64,000 nucleotides of DNA from Acinetobacter sp. ANC 4648 (GTDB taxonomy: Bacteria > Pseudomonadota > Gammaproteobacteria > Pseudomonadales > Moraxellaceae), in assembly GCF_002135345.1 (NCBI RefSeq), contig NZ_NEGI01000005.1:186001-250000 (forward strand), written 5' to 3'. Within the stretch, counting starts at the first letter, position 1, and every line of letters begins with the position of its first letter. Positions 9,740 to 18,176 of this stretch are shown here, piece by piece. The translations under genes and the position numbers were made by a program. Under the pieces are notes generated by a model that did not search any database, had not been told where the DNA came from, and was given only the letters and a program-made list of their open reading frames with translations.

Positions 9740-10753
9740 ATGTCAGAGAACCGTAAACCTGAACAGGGTGTTAAGCTACGCGGTGCAGAAAAAGTTGCCC
9801 GTATTCCTGTAAAAGTTATCCCAACGGTTGAAACGCCTCGAAAGCCAGATTGGATTCGGGTAAAAATGGCTGCGCCTGATGAAGTTCAACGTATAAAAAC
9901 AACATTGCGCGCGCAAAAACTCCATACCGTTTGCGAAGAGGCCGCTTGTCCAAATCTTCCAGAATGCTTCGGTGGTGGTACTGCAACCTTTATGATTATG
10001 GGTGATATTTGTACCCGTCGCTGTCCATTTTGTGATGTTGCACATGGTCGACCAAATGCGCTCGATACTGATGAACCTCGCCACATGGCTGAAACCATTT
10101 CGAATCTAGGTTTAAAATATGCAGTCATCACCTCTGTAGACCGTGACGACCTTCTCGATGGTGGCGCTCAACACTTTGTTGACTGCATTAAAGAAGCTCG
10201 TGCTTTAAGCCCAAAAACATTATTAGAAATTCTGGTGCCTGACTTCCGTGGTCGTATGGATGTTGCCTTACGCATCATGACTGAATGCCCACCAGACGTG
10301 TTTAACCACAACATTGAAACTGTACCACGTCTATATAAAGCCATGCGTCCAGGTTCTGACTATCAACATTCCTTAACGCTTTTAAAAATGTTTAAAGAAT
10401 ATTGCCCAGATGTACCAACCAAATGTGGCTTGATGGTGGGACTTGGTGAGACCGAAGAGGAAGTACTGGCTTTATTAGATGATCTTCGTGCCCACGATGT
10501 TGATTATATTACGATTGGTCAATACTTACAGCCATCGAAACAACATGCTCCACTGGATCGTTTTGTCACTCCAGAAGAATTTGAGCGTTATACCGCACAT
10601 GGTCAAAAGTTAGGGTTTAGAAATATTTGGGCGGCACCAATGGTACGTTCAAGTTATTTTGCAGATCGTCAATATTATGGCGAACCTGTGCCAGCAGTAC
10701 GTCGTAAAGCTGATCCTGCCAAAAAAATTGCAGTACAAACCATCGAAGCATAA
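9740..10753 (+). CDS. lipA: Lipoyl synthase
   Basis: A radical SAM enzyme that inserts two sulphur atoms into protein-bound octanoate to make lipoate. Counting from the ATG at 9740, the auxiliary cluster cysteines are at about 65, 70 and 76 and the radical SAM CxxxCxxC (CTRRCPFC) at about 91-98. The C-terminal RSSY serine, a ligand of the auxiliary cluster, is present. A GTG at 9725 could add five residues, but the GGAA site at 9727-9730 is spaced for the ATG. A strong terminator follows. No lipB is adjacent. Confidence 0.96.
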   Translation: MSENRKPEQGVKLRGAEKVARIPVKVIPTVETPRKPDWIRVKMAAPDEVQRIKTTLRAQKLHTVCEEAACPNLPECFGGGTATFMIMGDICTRRCPFCDVAHGRPNALDTDEPRHMAETISNLGLKYAVITSVDRDDLLDGGAQHFVDCIKEARALSPKTLLEILVPDFRGRMDVALRIMTECPPDVFNHNIETVPRLYKAMRPGSDYQHSLTLLKMFKEYCPDVPTKCGLMVGLGETEEEVLALLDDLRAHDVDYITIGQYLQPSKQHAPLDRFVTPEEFERYTAHGQKLGFRNIWAAPMVRSSYFADRQYYGEPVPAVRRKADPAKKIAVQTIEA

Positions 10754-10779
10754 ATTTGCCTTAGCCCCCTAAATACCAG

Positions 10780-10807
10780 AAAAGCTCTCATTCCTTGAGG
10801 GCTTTTT
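10780..10807 (+). terminator. lipA terminator
   Basis: An 11-base stem (AAAAGCTCTCA with TGAGGGCTTTT, one G-T pair) with a four-base loop runs into a T tract. Confidence 0.85.
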
Positions 10808-10940
10808 TATTGATCTATACAAATAAAAAAAATCAATCTTATCACTAGATCTTGCAAATTTTACAACCAATCGCCAATGGTTTTTAAAACTCAATATCTT
10901 ATGCTATTGCCATAAATACATCAAAAAATGGAAATTTAGA

Positions 10941-11327
10941 ATGTCACAACAAGATTATGAAAATGGCTTAAAAGTTCGTACCCAAGTAATGGGCGAAAGT
11001 TTTGTTCAGCGTGCTCAAGACAATACAGTACCCTTTACCCAACCGTTGCAAGACTGGATTAATGAACACGCTTGGGGTTCAACTTGGCAACGTGAAGGGG
11101 TATTACCACTTAAGTATCGCTCACTCATTACCATTGCTTTTTTAACTGCACAAAAAAGTCCAACTGAACTAAAAGGTCATGTCCACGGTGCTTTAAACAA
11201 TGGTGCGACCGTCGAAGAAATTCAAGAAGTGCTGTTACATAGTCTACTGTATTGTGGTGCACCTGCGACTCAAGAAGCTTTCCGTGCTGCACTGGAAGTC
11301 ATTAATGAATATCAACAGAGTAAATAA
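10941..11327 (+). CDS. Carboxymuconolactone decarboxylase family protein (PcaC-like)
   Basis: This 128-residue single-domain protein resembles PcaC, the gamma-carboxymuconolactone decarboxylase of protocatechuate breakdown. Shared features include an N-terminal GLKVRTQVMGE, a central HVHGALNNGATVEEIQEVLLH block and CGAPATQEAFRAA. It lacks the CxxC of AhpD-type peroxidase relatives. It stands alone here, with no other pca genes nearby, so its substrate is uncertain and it may act outside aromatic catabolism. Confidence 0.8.
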   Translation: MSQQDYENGLKVRTQVMGESFVQRAQDNTVPFTQPLQDWINEHAWGSTWQREGVLPLKYRSLITIAFLTAQKSPTELKGHVHGALNNGATVEEIQEVLLHSLLYCGAPATQEAFRAALEVINEYQQSK

Positions 11328-11397
11328 TTTATCTCGAGATCTTTTTTTGCTTTTAGAGCATCATATTCATAATTTTAAAAACACATAAAATGCACCT

Positions 11398-11431
11398 AAA
11401 CAGCGAATACTCAAATAAGTATTCGCTGTTT
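11398..11431. terminator. Bidirectional terminator between convergent genes
   Basis: A perfect 14-base stem (AAACAGCGAATACT and its complement) with a six-base loop lies between the convergent PcaC-like and amidohydrolase genes. T-rich flanks on both strands fit termination in both directions. Confidence 0.8.
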
Positions 11432-11482
11432 TAAGCCAACTTGGCTTAATTTTTTAAAATTGTTGTGAAACTCCGCTGAATC

Positions 11483-12826
11483 TTAAGACTTCACTTTCCA
11501 AGCTACCTGAACTTGCTCAGCAACTGCTGGATAATCCAAAATAAAACGCACATGCGCCTCGACACCCGTTTTTAAAGTTGCATCATCAACAACAAAAAGT
11601 GGATTATGATTTGGCGCAGCCTGAGCTAAGTCTTGATTCAGTGGCGTTGCACCAAGAAATATAAACAAAGATGGCATCAACTTTCCATAATAAGCAAAAT
11701 CCTCACTTGGACTGGCATTATGTTCTAAAAGGTGCAGTTTAGAATTCCCCACTACTGACTTCCACGTCGGAGTCATAAGTGCAGTTAAAACTTTATTATT
11801 ATCAGTCACAGGTGCGTATGATGATAATTCAACTTTTGCTTTAACATCGTTAGCAAGTGCAACATGCTCAACCATTATAGGTAGCTGTTTTAACATACTT
11901 TGACGAATATCTTCATGATTAGAGCGCATACTTCCCACCATAGTCACTTGCTCAGGAATGATATTCCCTGCTGTACCCCCCTGAATATTTCCAATACTCA
12001 ATGCCCCCATACCTTTACTTAAATCCACACGGCGACTAATTAAAGTTTGTAAATTAGTAATAACTTGAGCTGCTGCTACGATAGGATCACGTCCTAACCA
12101 AGGTGTAGAACCATGTACTTGTTGACCATTTAAAGTAATCCGAACAGAATCGGCACTATTTAAAATAACCCCATCTTTATAAAAAATATTTCCGCTTGGC
12201 ATGCCAGCCATAACATGCAAACCTAACATTACTTCAGGCTTCGGATGATTAAAAGCACCATCACTAATCATTTTACGAGAACCAATTTGACGTCCCTGAG
12301 TAAAATTTTCTATATCAGCACCACCCTCTTCCGCAGGTTGAAACACAAAGATGACCGTTCCAGCAATCTTGTCTTTATTTGCCGCTAATACTTTAGCCGC
12401 AGCTAATAGCATAGCGGTATGTGCATCATGACCACAGGCATGCATGACTGATGTTTCTTTGCCTTGGTAAATAGCTTTGACTTTACTTGCAAAAGGTAAG
12501 CCCGTTTTTTCTGGCATTGGTAAAGCATCCATATCTGCACGTAAAGCCATTACAGGACCTGATTTACCACCTTTTAAAATACCAATTACACCTGTTTTTG
12601 CAAAACCTGCCTTAACTTCAACACCATAAGATTTAAGTTCTTTTTGCACCAATTCAGAAGTTTTAAACTCCATATTACCTAGTTCAGGATTCTCATGAAT
12701 ATGCTGACGTAATTGAATTGTTTTTTGTTCCACATTCTGTACAGAGTCTTTCACCCAATCTGCAAAACTAACACTACCAATACTCAGCAACACAACTGCT
12801 GCACAAACTTGACCACTTATCTTCAT
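11483..12826 (-). CDS. M20D-family amidohydrolase, exported
   Basis: A zinc peptidase-family hydrolase of the type that removes acyl groups from N-acyl amino acids. Metal-binding features are HACGHDAHTA, the EEGG segment, LGLHVMAG and a late HNASPSEDFAYYG. A MKISGQVCAAVVLLSIG signal peptide ending in SFA-D suggests the periplasm. I chose the ATG at 12826 because a GGGAAG ribosome site lies ten bases upstream and the signal peptide starts there; the frame extends upstream to 12862 without a good site. The real substrate is not evident. Confidence 0.85.
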   Translation of the reverse strand: MKISGQVCAAVVLLSIGSVSFADWVKDSVQNVEQKTIQLRQHIHENPELGNMEFKTSELVQKELKSYGVEVKAGFAKTGVIGILKGGKSGPVMALRADMDALPMPEKTGLPFASKVKAIYQGKETSVMHACGHDAHTAMLLAAAKVLAANKDKIAGTVIFVFQPAEEGGADIENFTQGRQIGSRKMISDGAFNHPKPEVMLGLHVMAGMPSGNIFYKDGVILNSADSVRITLNGQQVHGSTPWLGRDPIVAAAQVITNLQTLISRRVDLSKGMGALSIGNIQGGTAGNIIPEQVTMVGSMRSNHEDIRQSMLKQLPIMVEHVALANDVKAKVELSSYAPVTDNNKVLTALMTPTWKSVVGNSKLHLLEHNASPSEDFAYYGKLMPSLFIFLGATPLNQDLAQAAPNHNPLFVVDDATLKTGVEAHVRFILDYPAVAEQVQVAWKVKS

Positions 12827-13073
12827 GATATTCTTACTTCCCTCTAAATTTAAACTACTCATTTATTGCCTAGTCAGCATAAAATTTAACGAGTAAAAAA
12901 GGCCAACTTTAGAAGTATATTTTTATATTTATACAATATAGGTGTACAAGATGAAGAGCAGCATTACCATTGACTAAAAATGTAAGAAACTAAACCTAAT
13001 AACGAACAGAACGATTGGCTTTTTTACGCTAAACATTTTAGGCTATAGCAAATAATTTTTTCTTTGGATTTTT

Positions 13074-13583
13074 ATGTCTAAAATCTCTATCCCAACCGAC
13101 TTATTCAATCGTGCTGTTGCAGGCAATGCTGCAGCTCAATTTGATCTTGCTGAGCTTTATATGCAAAGTGAAGATGAAGATGATAATGAACATGCTGAAG
13201 AATGGGCACTTAAAGCAGCACAACTGGGTAATGTAGAAGCGATGTATTGGCTTGGTGAAGGCTATGCTTTTTATGCCAAAGAATTGTTAGAAGAAGATCC
13301 TGCTGAATCAAAAGTCTATTTTGAACATGCTTATCGTTGGTTAGAGCAAGCCAGTAAGTTAAAACACCCTTCTGCACTTTTGGAATTGGCTAATTTCTAC
13401 CGTCGTGGTGATGTCGTTACAAAAGATGTTGCGAAATCGATTGGATTGGTTCAACAAGCAGCCGAATTGGGTGAAGTTCAAGCGATGCGTGATTTAGCGT
13501 GTATCTATGAACACGGTTTAGGTATTGATATAGACGAAGCAAAGGCTGAAGAATGGTCTTTAAAAGCTCAAAAGTTTAGTTAA
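13074..13583 (+). CDS. Sel1-repeat (TPR-like) protein
   Basis: A 169-residue protein made almost wholly of about four Sel1-like helical repeats. The pattern is A-x-A-x-x-x-L-A-x-x-Y followed by A-x-x-W or A-x-x-x-L, with examples AQFDLAELYMQ, AMYWLGEGYAF, ALLELANFYRRG and AMRDLACIYEHG. No signal peptide is seen. Such repeats bind partner proteins; no specific partner is suggested by the neighbours. A terminator follows the gene. Confidence 0.85.
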   Translation: MSKISIPTDLFNRAVAGNAAAQFDLAELYMQSEDEDDNEHAEEWALKAAQLGNVEAMYWLGEGYAFYAKELLEEDPAESKVYFEHAYRWLEQASKLKHPSALLELANFYRRGDVVTKDVAKSIGLVQQAAELGEVQAMRDLACIYEHGLGIDIDEAKAEEWSLKAQKFS

Positions 13584-13586
13584 TAA

Positions 13587-13612
13587 AAAAGCCAATTGAA
13601 AGATTGGCTTTT
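13587..13612 (+). terminator. Terminator after Sel1-repeat gene
   Basis: A perfect ten-base stem (AAAAGCCAAT with ATTGGCTTTT) with a six-base loop, starting three bases after the stop codon. Confidence 0.8.
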
Positions 13613-13757
13613 AAAATTTTAAATTCATTAACCCAAAATATAAAAATCAAACACTTCTAAATAATTGAATCTAGGTCAAAAAATATGAAGTATTTGTCAT
13701 GCTTATTAGGGTTGATGACAACAAAAATAAAATTTACCTTAATGATGTTATGAATAA

Positions 13758-14297
13758 TCAGCTCATCTTTAAAGACTGCATATTAAAATTAGTATCATCA
13801 ATCACAATCACTTGCTGACAAATTCCATCTACTTTACGTTGCTGTTCAAATACAACCGCTGGCATTGGATCAAAACTATCAAAAAAACAAATTTCTTGCT
13901 CATCGATGGAATAGACCAATGACTGATTACCTATACCTTGCAAAGTATCATAATAGACAATAATCAATTTCCCATCTTCAAATGCTTTTTGAATATCCTG
14001 ATAATTTAATGCCGCCTGAATTGGAATCTGTAATTTTTTTGCATCTTCATAAACAGTGATTTCTTGATCCGCAATATTTGGATCGATATCTGTATAAAAA
14101 GACACTTCAAAACCCAACTTTTTCAAGGCAACTGCGAGTGCAATGGTAAATGTACCATGCTCATAATCATGTCCACTTAACTTGACTAGCTCAGCAATAT
14201 CTATTTGTATACCATGCTGCTGGAAAATCATCCATAGTGCAAAAACACCACAATTTGCCTCAAGACTCAACAAAGATTCAGGGATATTCAAAGCCAT
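13758..14297 (-). CDS. C39-like cysteine peptidase fold protein, possibly inactive
   Basis: The 179-residue protein looks like a papain-like C39 domain. Near the N-terminus, LEANCGVFALWMIFQQHG corresponds to the C39 catalytic cysteine helix, and ELVKLSG plus GTFTIALAVALKKLGF follow as in that fold. The strand expected to carry the catalytic histidine reads GIGNQSLVYSI, with no His, followed by the usual FFDSFDP segment. No signal peptide or transporter domains are present. The ATG at 14297 is preferred over a TTG at 14309. Function unknown; a peptide-binding or degenerate peptidase is an inference. Confidence 0.6.
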   Translation of the reverse strand: MALNIPESLLSLEANCGVFALWMIFQQHGIQIDIAELVKLSGHDYEHGTFTIALAVALKKLGFEVSFYTDIDPNIADQEITVYEDAKKLQIPIQAALNYQDIQKAFEDGKLIIVYYDTLQGIGNQSLVYSIDEQEICFFDSFDPMPAVVFEQQRKVDGICQQVIVIDDTNFNMQSLKMS

Positions 14298-14383
14298 AAC
14301 ACAATTCAAAAAAAGATGATTGTGCTGATAATAAGCAAAACGACATTGGAACTACAACTATTTCCAAGTACAATATGCGACTC

Positions 14384-14504
14384 GTCGAGGGGTGCTGCGA
14401 CTTTTTCACAGGCTGATTTTCAAAAACAGTAATGTGAAATCGCTAGGCTCGACAATTCGGTCAAAACTTCTGTGAAATACTGACTTTGATCAACAACGGC
14501 ATCC
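14384..14504 (+). promoter_or_regulatory. S-adenosylhomocysteine (SAH) riboswitch
   Basis: The leader of ahcY matches the SAH riboswitch core. P1 pairs GTCGAG (14384-14389) with CTCGAC (14448-14453). P2 pairs GCGA plus TTTTCACA (14397-14409) with TGTGAAA plus TCGC (14434-14443). The conserved GGGGTGCTGCGAC and TAGGCTCG strings are present. The pseudoknot pairs GGGTGC (14390-14395) with GCATCC (14499-14504), including one G-U. This aptamer class binds SAH and turns on SAH hydrolase genes. The expression platform is probably the stretch between 14504 and the ribosome site at about 14535. Confidence 0.9.
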
Positions 14505-14546
14505 GCGAACATAACGATCCAATCTATTTTTATCTAGGAGATCCAG

Positions 14547-15929
14547 ATGAACGCGGTTACTGCTTCATTTACAGATTACAAAGTTGCTGATATCACACTT
14601 GCTGATTACGGCCGTAAAGAAATCAAACTTGCTGAAGCAGAAATGCCAGCACTTATGGGTTTACGTCGTCGTTATGCTGCTGCAAAACCACTTGCAGGCG
14701 CAAAAATTCTCGGCTGTATCCACATGACTATTCAAACTGCGGTTCTTATTGAAACCCTAGTTGAATTGGGTGCAGAAGTTCGTTGGACTTCATGTAATAT
14801 CTTCTCTACTCAAGACCATGCTGCTGCTGCGATTGCTGCTTCAGGTGTTCCTGTATTTGCTTGGAAAGGCGAAACTGAAGAAGAATACATGTGGTGTCTT
14901 GAACAACAAATCAATGTAAACGGCACACCTTGGGATGCCAACATGATCTTGGATGATGGCGGTGATTTAACTGCTGTTGTACATGACAAATACCCAGCTC
15001 TCATTGCTAAAATTCATGGTATTACTGAAGAAACCACGACAGGTGTTCAACGTCTTCTAGAAATGTGGAAAGACGGTTCACTTAAAGTTCCTGCAATCAA
15101 CGTAAACGATTCAGTAACGAAATCTAAAAACGACAACAAATACGGTTGCCGTCACTCTCTAAACGATGCCATCAAACGCGGTACGGATATGTTAATGTCT
15201 GGTCGTCGTGCGCTTGTTATTGGTTACGGTGATGTAGGTAAAGGTTCTGCACAATCACTTCGTCAAGAAGGTATGATTGTACGTGTTACTGAAGTTGATC
15301 CAATCTGTGCAATGCAAGCATGTATGGACGGTTATGAAGTTGTATCTCCATATAAAAATGGCGTACAAACGGGTAAAAAAGAAGATGTAAATGCTGATCT
15401 TCTACAAAATACTGACTTGATCGTTACGACAACGGGTAACTACCACGTTTGTGATGCTGCAATGCTTGATACCCTTAAAGCAGGCGCAGTAGTATGTAAT
15501 ATTGGTCATTTTGATACTGAAATTGATACCAACTATTTACGTGGTTACAAATGGGTTGAAGTTAAACCTCAAGTACACCAAGTGTATCGTACCGAAAATG
15601 AAAATGATTACTTAATTCTTCTTTCAGAAGGTCGTTTAGTTAATCTAGGTAATGCGACTGGTCACCCATCACGTATTATGGATGGTTCATTTGCCAACCA
15701 AGTATTGGGTCAAATGCATTTGTTCGCTGAGAAATTTGCTGATCTTGCTGAAGATCAAAAACAAGCTGCGATCCGAGTAGAACTTCTTCCTAAGAAATTA
15801 GATGAAGAAGTTGCTGCGGCAATGGTTGCTGGTTTTGGTGGCGTATTGACTCAACTCACTCAAGTACAAGCAGACTACTTGCGCGTTCCAGTTGAAGGTC
15901 CATTTAAGTCTGACACTTATAAATACTAA
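14547..15929 (+). CDS. ahcY: Adenosylhomocysteinase (SAH hydrolase)
   Basis: Hydrolyses S-adenosylhomocysteine to adenosine and homocysteine, clearing the inhibitory product of methyltransferases. The 460-residue length fits the bacterial family. The NAD-binding motif GYGDVGKG is at about 226-233, and the C-terminal KSDTYKY, which closes over NAD in the tetramer, is intact. An AGGAG ribosome site lies before the ATG. It is under the upstream SAH riboswitch and is followed by metF, which makes methyl-THF for remethylating homocysteine. Confidence 0.98.
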   Translation: MNAVTASFTDYKVADITLADYGRKEIKLAEAEMPALMGLRRRYAAAKPLAGAKILGCIHMTIQTAVLIETLVELGAEVRWTSCNIFSTQDHAAAAIAASGVPVFAWKGETEEEYMWCLEQQINVNGTPWDANMILDDGGDLTAVVHDKYPALIAKIHGITEETTTGVQRLLEMWKDGSLKVPAINVNDSVTKSKNDNKYGCRHSLNDAIKRGTDMLMSGRRALVIGYGDVGKGSAQSLRQEGMIVRVTEVDPICAMQACMDGYEVVSPYKNGVQTGKKEDVNADLLQNTDLIVTTTGNYHVCDAAMLDTLKAGAVVCNIGHFDTEIDTNYLRGYKWVEVKPQVHQVYRTENENDYLILLSEGRLVNLGNATGHPSRIMDGSFANQVLGQMHLFAEKFADLAEDQKQAAIRVELLPKKLDEEVAAAMVAGFGGVLTQLTQVQADYLRVPVEGPFKSDTYKY

Positions 15930-15940
15930 GTTTTAATTTC

Positions 15941-16038
15941 CCCTCTCTTAACTCTCCGTTAGGAGAGGAAAATACCTTCTCTTGTGCTTTGCTTTAAGCT
16001 CTGCTTAAAGTCAGTTCAAGCAGAAGGTGGAATGAGGG
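15941..16038. repeat. Structured palindromic element between ahcY and metF
   Basis: Several nested inverted repeats occupy 98 bases. CCCTC (15941-15945) pairs with GAGGG (16034-16038). CTCTCC and GGAGAG form a perfect hairpin with a GTTA loop (15952-15967). ACCTTCT with CTTG (15974-15984) pairs with CAAG and AGAAGGT (16017-16028). CTTTAAGC (15992-15999) pairs with GCTTAAAG (16003-16010). The whole could fold as one branched structure. It may be a dispersed intergenic repeat, an attenuator or a partial terminator; which one is not clear. Confidence 0.55.
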
Positions 16039-16087
16039 TCAATAAAAAGAAAACCAAAGTATTTACAAATTAAAAAGGATTTGAAAA

Positions 16088-16924
16088 ATGACCAAACGCA
16101 TTCCAATTTCGTTTGAATTTTTCCCAACCAAAACTGATGTCGGTGCGGAAAAACTACGTGTTGTTCATCAAGAGTTACAATTGCTGAATCCTGAGTTCTT
16201 TTCTGTAACTTATGGTGCTGGTGGTTCAACTCGTGAACGTACACTTGCTGCAATTAATGATTTTAATGGTAAAGGTACACCTGTTGCGCCACATCTATCC
16301 TGTATTGGTGATGACAAAGCTCGGATTGCTGAATTACTGGATTTGTATAAATCACAAGGCATTAATCGAATAGTTGCTTTACGTGGAGATTTACCTTCAG
16401 GTCAAGTCGGCTTAGGTGAATTACCCTATGCATCTGATCTAGTTGCATTCATTCGTCAACATTCTGGTGATCATTTTCATATTGAAGTGGCGGCTTATCC
16501 TGAAATGCATCCACAAGCAGAAAGCTTCGATAAAGATATTCAAAACTTTATCACCAAAGCACGTGCAGGTGCCAATGCAGCCTTAACTCAATTCTTCTTC
16601 AATCCAGATGCATACTTCTACTTTGTAGACCGTTTGCAAAAAGAGGGTATTGATATTCCTGTTGCACCGGGCATTATGCCAATTACGAATGCGAGCAATC
16701 TGATTCGCTTTGCTGATGGTACTGGGGCTGAAATTCCACGCTGGATTCGCAAACAATTAGCCACTTATGGTGATGATAGCGCAAGCATTAAAGCCTTTGG
16801 CCATGAAGTAGTGGTTAAACTCTGTGAACGCCTGATTGCTGGCGGTGCACCAAGTTTACACTTCTACACCATGAACCACGTTGAGCCAAATCGTCAAATT
16901 GTACTTGATCTTGGTTTAGCTTAA
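16088..16924 (+). CDS. metF: Methylenetetrahydrofolate reductase
   Basis: FAD enzyme that reduces 5,10-methylene-THF to 5-methyl-THF, the methyl donor for methionine synthase. The 278-residue single catalytic domain has the N-terminal SFEFFPTKT, the conserved SVTYGAGGSTRERT, RGDLP in the substrate region, and PGIMPI plus LHFYTMN at the C-terminus. An AAGGAT ribosome site lies upstream. Placement after ahcY links folate one-carbon units to homocysteine recycling. Confidence 0.96.
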   Translation: MTKRIPISFEFFPTKTDVGAEKLRVVHQELQLLNPEFFSVTYGAGGSTRERTLAAINDFNGKGTPVAPHLSCIGDDKARIAELLDLYKSQGINRIVALRGDLPSGQVGLGELPYASDLVAFIRQHSGDHFHIEVAAYPEMHPQAESFDKDIQNFITKARAGANAALTQFFFNPDAYFYFVDRLQKEGIDIPVAPGIMPITNASNLIRFADGTGAEIPRWIRKQLATYGDDSASIKAFGHEVVVKLCERLIAGGAPSLHFYTMNHVEPNRQIVLDLGLA

Positions 16925-17005
16925 TTTTTAATACTTGATTTAGCTTAATACAATATTGGGCTAAAACTCATTTTCTTTTCACCGATTTTCTGAGAGTAAT
17001 ATCAC

Positions 17006-17725
17006 ATGCCGCGTTTTTTTATTGAAGCTAAATTAACTGTTGATACGCATGTTGAATTAACAGAAACCGTTTTTCACCATTGGGTGAAAGTATTACGGGC
17101 ACAAGTCGGTGAAAGTGCTACTTTGTTTAATGGACAAGGTGGTGAATATCAAGTCACACTTTCTGAAGTCGCAAAAAAATCTGCTATTGTTTTAGTGAAT
17201 AGCTTTAACTCTGATGATCGTACCCCTGCTTTTACCACTTTACTTGGACAAGTGATGAGTAAAGGTGACCGTATGGATTATGCCATTCAAAAAGCAGTCG
17301 AATTAGGGGTTTCCAAGATTCAACTTTTAACTTCAGATCGCTGTGAAATGCGACTCAAATACGACCGTGACCAAAAGAAAATTGACCATTGGCAAGGTAT
17401 TGCAATTGCTGCCTGCGAACAATGTGGGATGAATCGCGTTCCAGAAATACTTCCTCCCTTAGCATTAGTGGACTGGTTAGCAAATGAATTACCCGAAACT
17501 AAGTTAGTACTTGCACCCAATAAAGATCAAGTTGATGTCTTAGCCAAGGCAAGCAAAAATATTGCTCTTCTAATTGGCCCTGAAGGTGGCTTGAGTGAAG
17601 CAGAAATTGAATCAGCAAATAACGTAGGTTTTCAAAACTGGTGTATTGGTGAACGAGTATTGCGTACAGAGACTGCTCCTGTGGTTGCATTATCAATACT
17701 TTTATATCACGCCAGCCTCAAATAA
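17006..17725 (+). CDS. rsmE: 16S rRNA m3U1498 methyltransferase
   Basis: A SPOUT-class methyltransferase that methylates N3 of U1498 in 16S rRNA using SAM. The 239-residue protein has an N-terminal PUA-like domain with HHWVKVLRAQVGE and a C-terminal knotted SAM domain with LLIGPEGGLSEAEIE and LGERVLRTETAP-type signatures. A GAGAG ribosome site precedes the ATG. It may be read through from metF, 81 bases upstream. Confidence 0.95.
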   Translation: MPRFFIEAKLTVDTHVELTETVFHHWVKVLRAQVGESATLFNGQGGEYQVTLSEVAKKSAIVLVNSFNSDDRTPAFTTLLGQVMSKGDRMDYAIQKAVELGVSKIQLLTSDRCEMRLKYDRDQKKIDHWQGIAIAACEQCGMNRVPEILPPLALVDWLANELPETKLVLAPNKDQVDVLAKASKNIALLIGPEGGLSEAEIESANNVGFQNWCIGERVLRTETAPVVALSILLYHASLK

Positions 17726-18176
17726 TTAGACTTAAAACATTTCGTAAAACAACTATGCTTCATTTCACTTTACTGATTGAAACGTTTGATTCATGGCACT
17801 ACTGAAAATTCAGCCAAATTTTCATTACAGTAAGCTCAATCTAGTGAAACTATTTACTAAGTGACTACTCTAGCTTAATCAATCAACTGAATATGTATTG
17901 CTGCACATATGGCCTGCATAGAAAAAATTATAATCGAATAATCGTTATATTTTACAAGGGCTCTGTTCTTCAAAATCATACCTTCTCAAAAATAAACTTT
18001 AACTTTCAAACAACAGAAATAAATTGCTTTATTCATCTCCAAAAATCGTTTTTAAGCCTTGTTTTGCACGAAATATCTACTTTTTGACTGTCCCGAATGC
18101 TCAACAAATGATATATTCGAGAAAATTTGGCCAAAACTACCAGCCTCGCTGGAACATTGTAATAATCGAGATTCAG
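17726..18176. other. Intergenic stretch before maeB
   Basis: About 450 AT-rich bases. Short open frames here have no ribosome sites or recognisable content and run into the maeB frame. No clean promoter was found; TTGACT and TATATT near 18084-18115 are spaced too far apart to count. Confidence 0.5.

Noticed and set aside
10941..11327. AhpD-type peroxidase
   Set aside because: No CxxC motif; the sequence is closer to PcaC.
17893..18087. Small plus-strand gene before maeB
   Set aside because: No ribosome site, no recognisable content, and it overlaps the maeB frame extension.
18024..18176. N-terminal extension of maeB
   Set aside because: The 51 residues are unlike the family; the ATG at 18177 gives the normal length.
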